Shown: piece by piece, positions 1-4,830 of the stretch
How positions within the stretch are numbered: position 1 is the stretch's first letter
Layout of the letters: every line of letters begins with the position of its first letter
Origin: Legionella genomosp. 1
GTDB lineage: Bacteria > Pseudomonadota > Gammaproteobacteria > Legionellales > Legionellaceae
DNA length: 5,495 bases
Direction of reading: 5' to 3'
Assembly: GCA_945901965.1 (NCBI GenBank)
Contig: CAMDMN010000165.1
Coordinates: 1 to 5,495, forward strand
Position numbers and translations under genes: made by a program
The notes under the pieces: generated by a model
The model's database searches: none
The model's input: the letters and a program-made list of their open reading frames with translations, nothing else
What the model was told of the DNA's origin: nothing

Positions 1-68
1 CGCAGCGAAATCAAGGTTTCTATTTAAGTACCGAAAACCTTGATTTCGCTTCGCTGCATCAAGGCTAC
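1..68. repeat. Family I palindromic repeat (inverted REP-like pair), copy A, cut by the window edge
   Basis: The right half (about 34-68) is a complete family I unit read on the minus strand: GTAG head, then CCTTGAT, a short GC-rich loop and ATCAAGG. The left half (4-19) pairs perfectly over 16 bp with 35-50, and the rest of the left arm lies outside the window or has diverged. Relative to the other copies, position 8 is A instead of T and its partner, position 46, is T instead of A, so the pair is kept. The GTAG-headed hairpin architecture is that of REP elements; the family assignment is inferred from shape. Confidence 0.8.
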
Positions 69-103
69 AATTACTTTACCAACCCTACTTCAAGATGGAA
101 TTT

Positions 104-140
104 GTAGGGTGGGCAAAGGAGCGTAAGCGACGTGCCCACC
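104..140 (+). repeat. Family III REP-like hairpin, copy 1
   Basis: GTAG (104-107) is followed by a perfect 8-bp stem, GGTGGGCA (108-115) with TGCCCACC (133-140), around a 17-nt loop. A GTAG tetranucleotide at the foot of a hairpin is the hallmark of REP sequences handled by RAYT transposases. ACCCTAC at 82-88 could also pair with GTAGGGT at 104-110, giving a competing fold. There is no T-run after the stem, so it is not a classic intrinsic terminator. Confidence 0.75.
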
Positions 141-149
141 ATTTTAGCA

Positions 150-161
150 AGCCTTGATGCA
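150..161 (+). repeat. Remnant of a family I repeat head
   Basis: The 12 bases AGCCTTGATGCA match the first part of the family I unit (GTAGCCTTGATGCAGCG) apart from its first bases, and then the match stops. It looks like the worn or truncated end of another copy beside copies A and family III copy 1. It is short, so chance is not excluded. Confidence 0.45.
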
Positions 162-193
162 ATATTCATAGTAAAAAACTTAACCTAAAATTT

Positions 194-222
194 TTGCCAA
201 TCATATTGTATTAATTTATACT
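194..222 (+). promoter_or_regulatory. Sigma70-type promoter for the membrane protein gene
   Basis: TTGCCA (194-199) and TATACT (217-222) are separated by exactly 17 bases, and each matches 4 or more of the 6 consensus positions. Transcription would start near 229, giving a leader of only about 24 bases. The Shine-Dalgarno-like AGGAA (242-246) sits 6 bases before the ATG at 253. Confidence 0.65.
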
Positions 223-252
223 TAGCTCTCTTTTTTTAACCAGGAATAAACT

Positions 253-861
253 ATGGCAAATCCAAATTACCGAGTTGGTCTTTCTAATCTAGACGATTTA
301 GATCTACAACGATCTAATACTAACTATAGCTTTAGATTAAGATTTCTTTTAGCAGTTGGAACATTAGCAGGTATAGCTGCAACAATTGGATATTTTGCGG
401 CAGCTAACGCGCCAACAGTTGCATCAACTAAATTAGCAGCCACCGCAGTTGCAACAACCGCTACAGCTAGTGTTGCTTCACCTTTATTTGCAGCTCTTGT
501 TATATTTGCTACTGTAGCATTAATAGCAGCTGCATTATCAAGTCGACGTACTGTACATGTTGGTTCTCCTGCACCAGTAGTAGTTGTTGAACAGCAACGT
601 CCTTGGTACACCCATCATATCGCCAACCGTGGTAGTTTTTTCCCACAGGTAAATCGCCCATATGGTATAATACCAGCAGTACATCCAACTAATCATGGGC
701 ATACCGCTGCCGGACATAGACATCCAGCATCATCTATAGCACATAATCATGGTATGTTTGCTCCTACAACCCATCATGGCCATTCTGGCGCAGGACATGC
801 AGCTAGTGCACCACCAGCATTTGATGCACGGTCACATGGAAACACGCACTCACGCCGATAA
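253..861 (+). CDS. Two-helix membrane protein with histidine-rich tail, function unknown
   Basis: This 202-residue protein is not one I recognise. After a polar N-terminus with basic residues (R20, R28, R30) there are two hydrophobic helices, about 31-53 and 77-96, joined by an Ala/Thr-rich linker. The segment after helix 2 starts with SSRR. By the positive-inside rule both ends should face the cytoplasm, with the helices forming a hairpin in the inner membrane. The C-terminal half is Gly/Pro/Ala-rich and low in complexity, with 13 histidines between residues 144 and 199 (NHGH, GHRH, AHNH, THHGH), which may bind metal; that is inference. The start is supported by AGGAA 6 bases upstream and a good promoter (194-222). 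The gene stands alone, flanked on both sides by same-orientation family III repeats. No signal peptidase site or enzymatic motif is visible. Confidence 0.8.
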   Translation: MANPNYRVGLSNLDDLDLQRSNTNYSFRLRFLLAVGTLAGIAATIGYFAAANAPTVASTKLAATAVATTATASVASPLFAALVIFATVALIAAALSSRRTVHVGSPAPVVVVEQQRPWYTHHIANRGSFFPQVNRPYGIIPAVHPTNHGHTAAGHRHPASSIAHNHGMFAPTTHHGHSGAGHAASAPPAFDARSHGNTHSRR

Positions 862-868
862 TCATTTA

Positions 869-898
869 GTAGGGTGGGTTTCGCTACGCGTGCCCACC
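869..898 (+). repeat. Family III REP-like hairpin, copy 2
   Basis: GTAG (869-872) precedes the stem GGTGGG (873-878) / CCCACC (893-898), which a T-G pair can extend. The head and stem match copy 1 at 104-140, but the loop is shorter and different, containing GCTACGCG. It lies 8 bases after the stop of the membrane protein gene and may block 3' exonucleases on that mRNA. With no T-run after it, a role as terminator is uncertain. Confidence 0.7.
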
Positions 899-1000
899 AG
901 TTTCACCTGTACTGTATTCGCTCGCAAAGAAGTTTTTTTGTAAATTTAAGCAAATTAATGAAAATTTATAAATAATTAACTGATCATTTATAAAAATAAC

Positions 1001-1030
1001 TTGACAGTTAAAGACACACTACCTTACACT
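1001..1030 (+). promoter_or_regulatory. Promoter of the tRNA cluster
   Basis: A perfect -35 hexamer TTGACA (1001-1006) is followed after 18 bases by TACACT (1025-1030), a 4/6 match to the -10 consensus. The expected start near 1037 lies about 9 bases before the tRNA-Ala gene. A short leader with a strong -35 is usual for stable-RNA operons. No other promoter is evident before the two downstream tRNAs, so the three are probably one transcript. Confidence 0.65.
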
Positions 1031-1045
1031 TCGGTTCTCCTTTTT

Positions 1046-1121
<76 letters not shown>

Positions 1122-1155
1122 GCGATGAAGTTGCTATAGGTTAAAAAAGTTCCAG

Positions 1156-1231
1156 GTCCCCATCGTCTAGCGGCCTAGGACACTGCCCTTTCACGGCGGT
1201 AACAGGGGTTCGAACCCCCTTGGGGACGCCA
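1156..1231 (+). tRNA. tRNA-Glu (anticodon TTC)
   Basis: The acceptor stem GTCCCCA (1156-1162) pairs perfectly with TGGGGAC (1221-1227), followed by G73 (1228) and an encoded CCA (1229-1231). The anticodon loop CTTTCAC gives TTC (1190-1192) with A37. The body carries the E. coli GluRS identity set that can be read here: G1-C72, U2-A71, C4-G69, U11 and U13, with U34-U35-C36. It closely resembles gammaproteobacterial tRNA-Glu. The segment from about 1141 to 1236 is repeated around 1264-1360. Confidence 0.97.
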
Positions 1232-1279
1232 TTATTTAATAATGGTTACACAATGCTAAAGTTTTAAAAAAGTTCCAAG

Positions 1280-1355
1280 GTCCCCATCGTCTAGCGGCCT
1301 AGGACACTGCCCTGTCACGGCGGTAACAGGGGTTCGAACCCCCTTGGGGACGCCA
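1280..1355 (+). tRNA. tRNA with Asp anticodon (GTC) on a tRNA-Glu body
   Basis: All 76 positions equal the preceding tRNA-Glu except one: position 34 is G (1314) rather than T (1190), changing anticodon TTC to GTC (1314-1316). By anticodon it reads the Asp codons GAC and GAU. Known E. coli AspRS identity elements present are G34, U35, C36, C38, G10 and G73; the G2-C71 pair is missing because this body has U2-A71, a Glu feature. Charging with Asp is therefore plausible but not certain, and some charging with Glu would place Glu at Asp codons. Typical gammaproteobacterial tRNA-Asp has a quite different body. The fold is intact, so it is not an obvious pseudogene. A single-base sequencing error would make it a second tRNA-Glu. 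Confidence 0.85.
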
Positions 1356-1417
1356 TTATTCTAAGTTACCTACATCATTTTATAAAAAATCAAAATTCGA
1401 CACCAACAAGACTGTAT

Positions 1418-1510
1418 AGTCTTAATGAAGCCATATCATTACCCACAAGTTAATTTTATCTTGGCAAATAAGAGGAATCCGAGCCACGACCGTTAGGGAG
1501 TGGAGTTCTT
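1418..1510 (+). repeat. Family II repeat, left half only
   Basis: From about 1424 this matches the left half of the complete family II copy (from 4457) with few changes: the terminal CCATATC block, the CCCACAAGTTAATTTTATCTTGGCAA stretch in shortened form here as CCCACAAGT and TCTTGGCAA, and the GGAATCCGAGCC...TTAGGGAG palindrome arm ending at about 1498. The match fades near 1510, so the right arm is missing and a family I pair begins at 1518. The bases just before it, AGTCTTAATG (1418-1427), resemble the family I start AGCCTTGATG, the same junction seen in the complete copy. No gene is seen in 1356-1633. Confidence 0.8.
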
Positions 1511-1517
1511 TAGACAC

Positions 1518-1622
1518 GTAGCCTTGATGCAGCAAAGCGTAATCAAGGTTTATCAACCAAAGACCTAGGGATATAGTTTTAAAAATGATAACCTTGATTA
1601 CGCGTTGCTGCATCAAGGCTAC
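1518..1622. repeat. Family I inverted REP-like pair, copy B
   Basis: Arms 1518-1550 and 1590-1622 are inverted copies matching at 32 of 33 positions around an AT-rich 39-nt centre. Both arms start at the outside with GTAG, and each arm can also fold by itself through CCTTGAT/ATCAAGG. A change from the other copies, A at 1534, is matched by T at its partner 1606. It ends 11 bases beyond the chitinase stop, so the chitinase mRNA would end in or run through a very stable hairpin that could limit transcription or protect the 3' end. It lacks a canonical U-run. Confidence 0.88.
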
Positions 1623-1633
1623 AGGCTTTCATA

Positions 1634-2773
1634 CTATTTTGATAATATTGGCAATAAAGCGCTGGAAAACGAATATGGCGTTCTTGGGCCTTTGTCATCT
1701 GAAGTTTTACTATCTTCAGTTATACTCCAAGTCATAGCGCCGCCAAATGACGGTAATCCCTTAATTTTTTTATATTCATTTGCTATTTGAGCATAAGTTC
1801 CATTTTCTAATGCCCCACGCCCGGCATTATTACTTGAATTAGCAGGCTCTCCTATCATGATTTTTGTTTTCGAACCATTAGGCAATAATTTTTCCAAGCA
1901 AGGAGCTATTTTGCTAATAAATACTGGATAAAATTCATCATTAGCATTTTGCCATTGAACAACACATTTATTATCAACGCTAAATCCTGGAGTGTTATAA
2001 GCTTGAGCAAATATATAATCAAAGAGATTATTCGCAATAGCCTTGTTATATACCATTTCAGAACCAGTATTAACAAATTGAATTTCTATTCCTGACGCAC
2101 CTTGTACTGGGTTTATTTGGGGCGCACTTGTTATTAGGGTTTTATTATCGATTAGTTTTATTTGTTTGATTAAATCATCTATATATTGTTGTCGTTCTAA
2201 ATCATTTCCAGGAAATTCAGCGGTTGAAATATTTTCCAAATCAAAGTCTATGCCGTCTAAATTAAGGCTAGTTAAATAACTTACCAAACTCGCTGCAAGA
2301 GTTTTACTATCAATTTTTCCAGGCTTAAAGGTGTTATTAGCACCACCAAAAGAAAGTAAGACTTTTATACCTTTACTATGAGCAAACTCGACACTCTTTT
2401 TAAAGTTCTCTTTCCAAGCCAAAGGCTCAGGCCACCACTGAACAGATGGTAAAAAACAACCTTCAGGCACAGAAGGACCGCAGTTTAGATTCATCCCTAC
2501 TTTCTTACCATCAATGGTACCGAATGCAATAACCAGGACATTGTAATTATGAGCTACCGCTTCTTCTATAGAAATAGATCCCCAAGATTCTAAATATCCT
2601 ACCATGCTATATTTGAGCGGGGCTTCTAGTTGGCTATTTAGTGAATCTGCAGCTTGATTTAATTCCTGAACGTTTTCTGTAGCAAAATTAGCACTTTGCG
2701 CTAGAACATTTGTTGGCAGAACAGATGTTAACAAGGAAAGAATTGGTATCATTTTATTAATTAGTCTAGACAT
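1634..2773 (-). CDS. Secreted GH18 chitinase
   Basis: Glycoside hydrolase family 18 enzymes cleave beta-1,4 N-acetylglucosamine links in chitin by substrate-assisted catalysis. Counting from the chosen ATG (379 residues), residues 1-25 form a signal peptide ending VLA, so the enzyme is exported. The SFGGA strand motif is at 141-145. The catalytic DGIDFDLE (DxxDxDxE) is at 173-180, with E180 the acid/base and D178 its partner. AQAYNTPG at 256-263 matches the substrate-binding Tyr region, and MTWSITED at 347-354 is the conserved Trp strand. The barrel appears complete and no chitin-binding module is visible. A TTG 21 bases upstream would add MRRVGLF, but the ATG gives a cleaner signal peptide and sits 6 bases after a G-rich stretch. 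It has its own promoter downstream of dgt. Possible roles are nutrition or contact with a chitin-bearing host; the choice is inference. Confidence 0.92.
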   Translation of the reverse strand: MSRLINKMIPILSLLTSVLPTNVLAQSANFATENVQELNQAADSLNSQLEAPLKYSMVGYLESWGSISIEEAVAHNYNVLVIAFGTIDGKKVGMNLNCGPSVPEGCFLPSVQWWPEPLAWKENFKKSVEFAHSKGIKVLLSFGGANNTFKPGKIDSKTLAASLVSYLTSLNLDGIDFDLENISTAEFPGNDLERQQYIDDLIKQIKLIDNKTLITSAPQINPVQGASGIEIQFVNTGSEMVYNKAIANNLFDYIFAQAYNTPGFSVDNKCVVQWQNANDEFYPVFISKIAPCLEKLLPNGSKTKIMIGEPANSSNNAGRGALENGTYAQIANEYKKIKGLPSFGGAMTWSITEDSKTSDDKGPRTPYSFSSALLPILSK

Positions 2774-2779
2774 AAATAG

Positions 2780-2790
2780 CCCCACCCTAC
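2780..2790 (-). repeat. Family III repeat remnant in the chitinase leader
   Basis: Read on the minus strand this is GTAGGGTGGGG, equal to the GTAG head plus the first stem strand of family III; the rest of the hairpin is missing. It ends 6 bases before the chitinase ATG, and its G-rich end is the only Shine-Dalgarno-like sequence there. A chance match of 10-11 bases is possible but it is the same string seen at 104 and 869. Confidence 0.5.
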
Positions 2791-2814
2791 GCAATTAGTT
2801 TAATCATACTGCGC

Positions 2815-2843
2815 ATTATATCACAAAATTTTTAATTAATTCA
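2815..2843 (-). promoter_or_regulatory. Extended -10 promoter of the chitinase gene
   Basis: On the minus strand TATAAT (2820-2815) is a perfect -10 hexamer preceded by TG and one base, forming an extended -10 (TGATATAAT). The -35 window at 2843-2838 (TGAATT) is poor, as is usual for extended -10 promoters. Transcription would start near 2808, leaving a leader of about 35 bases that includes the family III remnant. This makes the chitinase independent of dgt. Confidence 0.65.
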
Positions 2844-2878
2844 CCTAAAGCCTTTCAAATATTGTCCGCGTATTAAAG
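2841..2878 (-). pseudogene. Duplicate of the last ten codons and stop of the dGTPase-like gene
   Basis: This 38-base stretch matches 2999-3036, the end of the dGTPase-like gene, at 36 positions with no gap. Read on the minus strand it encodes FNTRTIFERL and then TAG, the same ten residues as the real terminus. The two differences (2863 and 2866) are third-codon-position changes and both are silent. The copy has no start and cannot be translated by itself. The family I pair at 2884-2972 lies between the two copies, and the chitinase promoter begins at its outer edge. Confidence 0.85.
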
Positions 2879-2883
2879 TATTT

Positions 2884-2972
2884 GTAGCCTTGATGCAGCG
2901 AAGCGTAATCAAGGTTTTAAGTTTTAAAAATTAAATAAAAACCTTGATTACGCTTCGCTGCATCAAGGCTAC
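2884..2972. repeat. Family I inverted REP-like pair, copy C (best preserved)
   Basis: Arms 2884-2918 and 2938-2972 are perfect 35-bp inverted copies around a 19-base AT-only-like centre. Each arm begins outside with GTAG, followed by CCTTGAT, a GC-rich loop containing GCGAAGC (2898-2904), then ATCAAGG. One large hairpin or two small ones can form. It lies 30 bases beyond the dGTPase-like gene's stop and may act as a 3' end barrier for that mRNA. This copy is the reference for the family. Confidence 0.92.
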
Positions 2973-3002
2973 GTTCTCAATCTGAATTTATTCTATAATC
3001 AC

Positions 3003-4325
3003 CTAAAGCCTTTCAAATATCGTGCGCGTATTAAAGCCGAATAAGCGCTCGTGCATGCGATAAGCGTATTCGTCTGTCATATTGGCAATATAATCTGAAA
3101 TCACGCGCCAAGCAGCCGGCTCGTCTTTGGCCTCGTGATATAATTTTCGATTTTTAATATCTAAGATAGAACCTGGGTTTGAGCTAATTGCTTCAAACAA
3201 ACGAAGAATTACCGTTTGACCACCATACTCAAAAGTACGAGCCTCTTGTGAGTCAATTACATATTTATAAACCGTTTGCATTAAATACTCTAATAAAGCC
3301 TTTGCTTTTGGCAATAAGGCCATATTATATTTAAACTCATTATGTTCAAATAAATCATTCGTAAGTGAAAGCTCGATCGCTGTAATAAAATAATTAACCA
3401 TCTCACCAATTGCTTGCTTACGTAAATAAAGCACTGGAGAAAAAAGTGAGTTTAAAAATTCATCTTGGCTTTTAGTTAGCGAAGTAGCCTTTAGTAATTG
3501 CCTAAAACTATCGGTATCTAATTGATCACGACTAATTAAGCGTAAATGAATAGCATCCTCAAGATCATGCACACCATAAGCAATATCATCCGCAATATCC
3601 ATTATTGAGCAATCAAAACTATGAAAAGCAGACTTTCCATGACTATTAGCTGTGGGTTCTAAAGCCAATGATTGAAATAACTCTCTTTCATTATTACTAA
3701 ATGGCTCTAATAACCAATCAATCTCAGCCAGATCACAATTATAATAAGCCTTAGGCGGGATCCAGTCATTAATACGAATTGACCGCGAAAAAGTCTCTTT
3801 AACTTCCGGTATATCAGTGGCCATTACTCTAGACCAGATTACTGGATATTTAAGAATGCCAAGTAAAGCTCTTCTAGTTAAATCAAGGCCATAACTCCCA
3901 TAACTTTCCTCAACTTTAGTCAAAAGCCGTAATGTTTGGGCATTACCCTCAAAACCACCAAATTCACGCATCTTATAATTTAGTGCAACCTCACCCCCAT
4001 GCCCAAATGGCGGGTGGCCGATGTCATGTAATAAACAAATAGTACTAATTAGATCATCGCATGGTAATAACGTACTTAATAAATCTTCATTTTTATTAGA
4101 ATTAAGATTACGTACAATACTACTACCGATGGAAGCTACTTCTAAAGAATGAGTTAACCGCGTACGATGAAAATCACCCTCATCCGTACCTAAAATTTGA
4201 GTTTTACGTTGTAAACGACGAAATGCAGGGCAATGAATTACTCGAGTTTTATCACGCTCATAAGGAGAACGATGATCATTACTCCCTCGTTGATTTGTCT
4301 TTCCAGAGCGACGTTCTGTCCACAT
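3003..4325 (-). CDS. dgt: dGTPase-like HD-domain dNTP triphosphohydrolase (type 2 subfamily)
   Basis: Members of this family cut dNTPs, classically dGTP, to the deoxynucleoside and triphosphate, and so tune cytosolic dNTP pools. The 440-residue length fits the shorter type 2 dGTPase-like proteins rather than E. coli Dgt (about 505). An N-terminal block YERDKTRVIHCPAFRRLQRK (22-41) with QILG is typical. HD-fold metal ligands are H59 (RLTHSLEVA), H100-D101 (LLHDIGHPPFGHGGE, 98-112) and an aspartate in DIADDIAYGVHDLED (243-257). FEGNAQTLR is at 125-133. No truncation is seen. AAGG lies 6 bases before the ATG. Upstream promoter signals are weak: TTGGGG, 17 bases, TACAGT on the minus strand near 4379-4351 is one candidate. 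Substrate range cannot be read from sequence. Its final codons are duplicated at 2841-2878. Confidence 0.93.
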   Translation of the reverse strand: MWTERRSGKTNQRGSNDHRSPYERDKTRVIHCPAFRRLQRKTQILGTDEGDFHRTRLTHSLEVASIGSSIVRNLNSNKNEDLLSTLLPCDDLISTICLLHDIGHPPFGHGGEVALNYKMREFGGFEGNAQTLRLLTKVEESYGSYGLDLTRRALLGILKYPVIWSRVMATDIPEVKETFSRSIRINDWIPPKAYYNCDLAEIDWLLEPFSNNERELFQSLALEPTANSHGKSAFHSFDCSIMDIADDIAYGVHDLEDAIHLRLISRDQLDTDSFRQLLKATSLTKSQDEFLNSLFSPVLYLRKQAIGEMVNYFITAIELSLTNDLFEHNEFKYNMALLPKAKALLEYLMQTVYKYVIDSQEARTFEYGGQTVILRLFEAISSNPGSILDIKNRKLYHEAKDEPAAWRVISDYIANMTDEYAYRMHERLFGFNTRTIFERL

Positions 4326-4412
4326 AAATTACCTTATTAAATATAAATACTGTAACAGGACTTATAAAAAACCCCAAGGTTGGAATGAATAATTTTTTTA
4401 TTATCTAAAAAC

Positions 4413-4433
4413 GTCCATATCATTACCCACAAA
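4413..4433 (+). repeat. Short fragment of a family II terminus
   Basis: CCATATCATTACCCACAA, from 4414, matches the inverted terminal sequence of family II at 1431 and, with small changes, at 4463. The match ends within a few bases of 4432. It lies 15 bases before the complete nested repeat. The stretch 4326-4412 otherwise holds only the weak dGTPase-like gene promoter region. The whole of 4326-4830 is non-coding and is mostly repeat sequence. Confidence 0.6.
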
Positions 4434-4447
4434 TCTATCTAGCTCAT

Positions 4448-4742
4448 GTAGCCTTGATGAAGCCATATCGTTCCCCACAAGTTAATTTTATCTTGGCAAG
4501 TGAGCGGAATCCGAGCCACGACCGTTAGGGAGTGGAGATCTTAAGAACCACGCTCCCTAACGGTCGTGGCTCGGATTCCACCAGACAATTCAGTCCCATC
4601 AAGGATCATCAGACTTGTGGAGAACGATATGGATGTAGCGAAGCGTAATCAAGGTTTTCATTCGCAAAAACAAAGACCATACGTATCTTTAGACCTCGAG
4701 TTTTAAATAAACCTTGATTACGCTACGCTTCATCAAGGCTAC
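4448..4742. repeat. Family I inverted REP-like pair, copy D, split by a family II insertion
   Basis: The left arm begins GTAGCCTTGATG (4448-4459), breaks off, and resumes at 4636 with TAGCGAAGCGTAATCAAGG. The right arm is intact at 4709-4742. Joining 4459 to 4636 restores a full left arm that differs from copy C by one base. The right arm has two substitutions of its own, so the restored arms would mismatch at two positions. The pair therefore pre-dates the insertion. It ends 88 bases before the SPOR lipoprotein gene. Confidence 0.85.
4460..4635 (+). repeat. Family II repeat, complete copy, nested in family I
   Basis: This 176-base insert has inverted ends: CCATATCGTT...CACAAGT (4463-4482) against its inverse at 4613-4632, 19 of 20 matching. 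The centre is a perfect palindrome with 27-base arms, 4506-4532 and 4553-4579, and a 20-base loop holding AGATCTTAAG. ATG occurs on both sides (4457-4459 and 4633-4635) and could be a 3-bp target duplication. No protein is encoded, so it resembles a miniature inverted-repeat element. The segments between centre and ends (4483-4505 and 4580-4612) are not inverted copies, so the element has a direction. Confidence 0.85.
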
Positions 4743-4830
4743 AATTACTGTTTTTCGTAAGTCAGGTCCTAAAGTAAATTTAAAATTTGCAGATAACATA
4801 TACAATAGCTTTATAAAACGGAGTATTAAC

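Larger units (their letters stand above)
1141..1361 (+). repeat. Tandem duplication containing the Glu and Glu-like Asp tRNA genes
   Basis: The two tRNA genes lie 124 bases apart and share flanks as well as bodies. TTAAAAAAGTTCCA followed by A or nothing and GG precedes both, and GCCATTATT ends both. Beyond that the spacers differ. This points to a local duplication unit of roughly 95-100 bases rather than two separately acquired tRNAs. The 3' flank of the first copy (1229-1245, CCATTATT/AATAATGG) is itself palindromic. Confidence 0.75.

Noticed and set aside
324..943. Three further open frames over the membrane protein gene (324-611 minus, 538-723 minus, 749-943 plus)
   Set aside because: They overlap a well-supported gene, lack ribosome binding sites, and their products look like frame shadows of a low-complexity region.
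1408..1423. Hairpin AAGACT-GTAT-AGTCTT as terminator of the tRNA cluster
   Set aside because: The stem is only 6 bp and AT-rich, with no T-run after it; termination may occur here but the sequence does not show it.
1422..1790. Short open frames at 1422-1616 minus and 1605-1790 plus
   Set aside because: They run through repeat palindromes and the antisense of the chitinase end, with no start signals.
2774..2794. TTG start adding seven residues (MRRVGLF) to the chitinase
   Set aside because: The extension is encoded by the family III remnant, starts with a rare codon and makes the signal peptide less typical than the ATG at 2773.
3003..4325. Phage-defence role for the dGTPase-like gene
   Set aside because: Some dNTP-depleting HD enzymes defend against phage, but this protein matches the common housekeeping type and has no defence neighbours.
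4714..4830. Upstream in-frame start for the SPOR lipoprotein
   Set aside because: It begins inside a family I arm, has no ribosome binding site and would bury the lipoprotein signal; the ATG at 4831 has GGAG and a lipobox.
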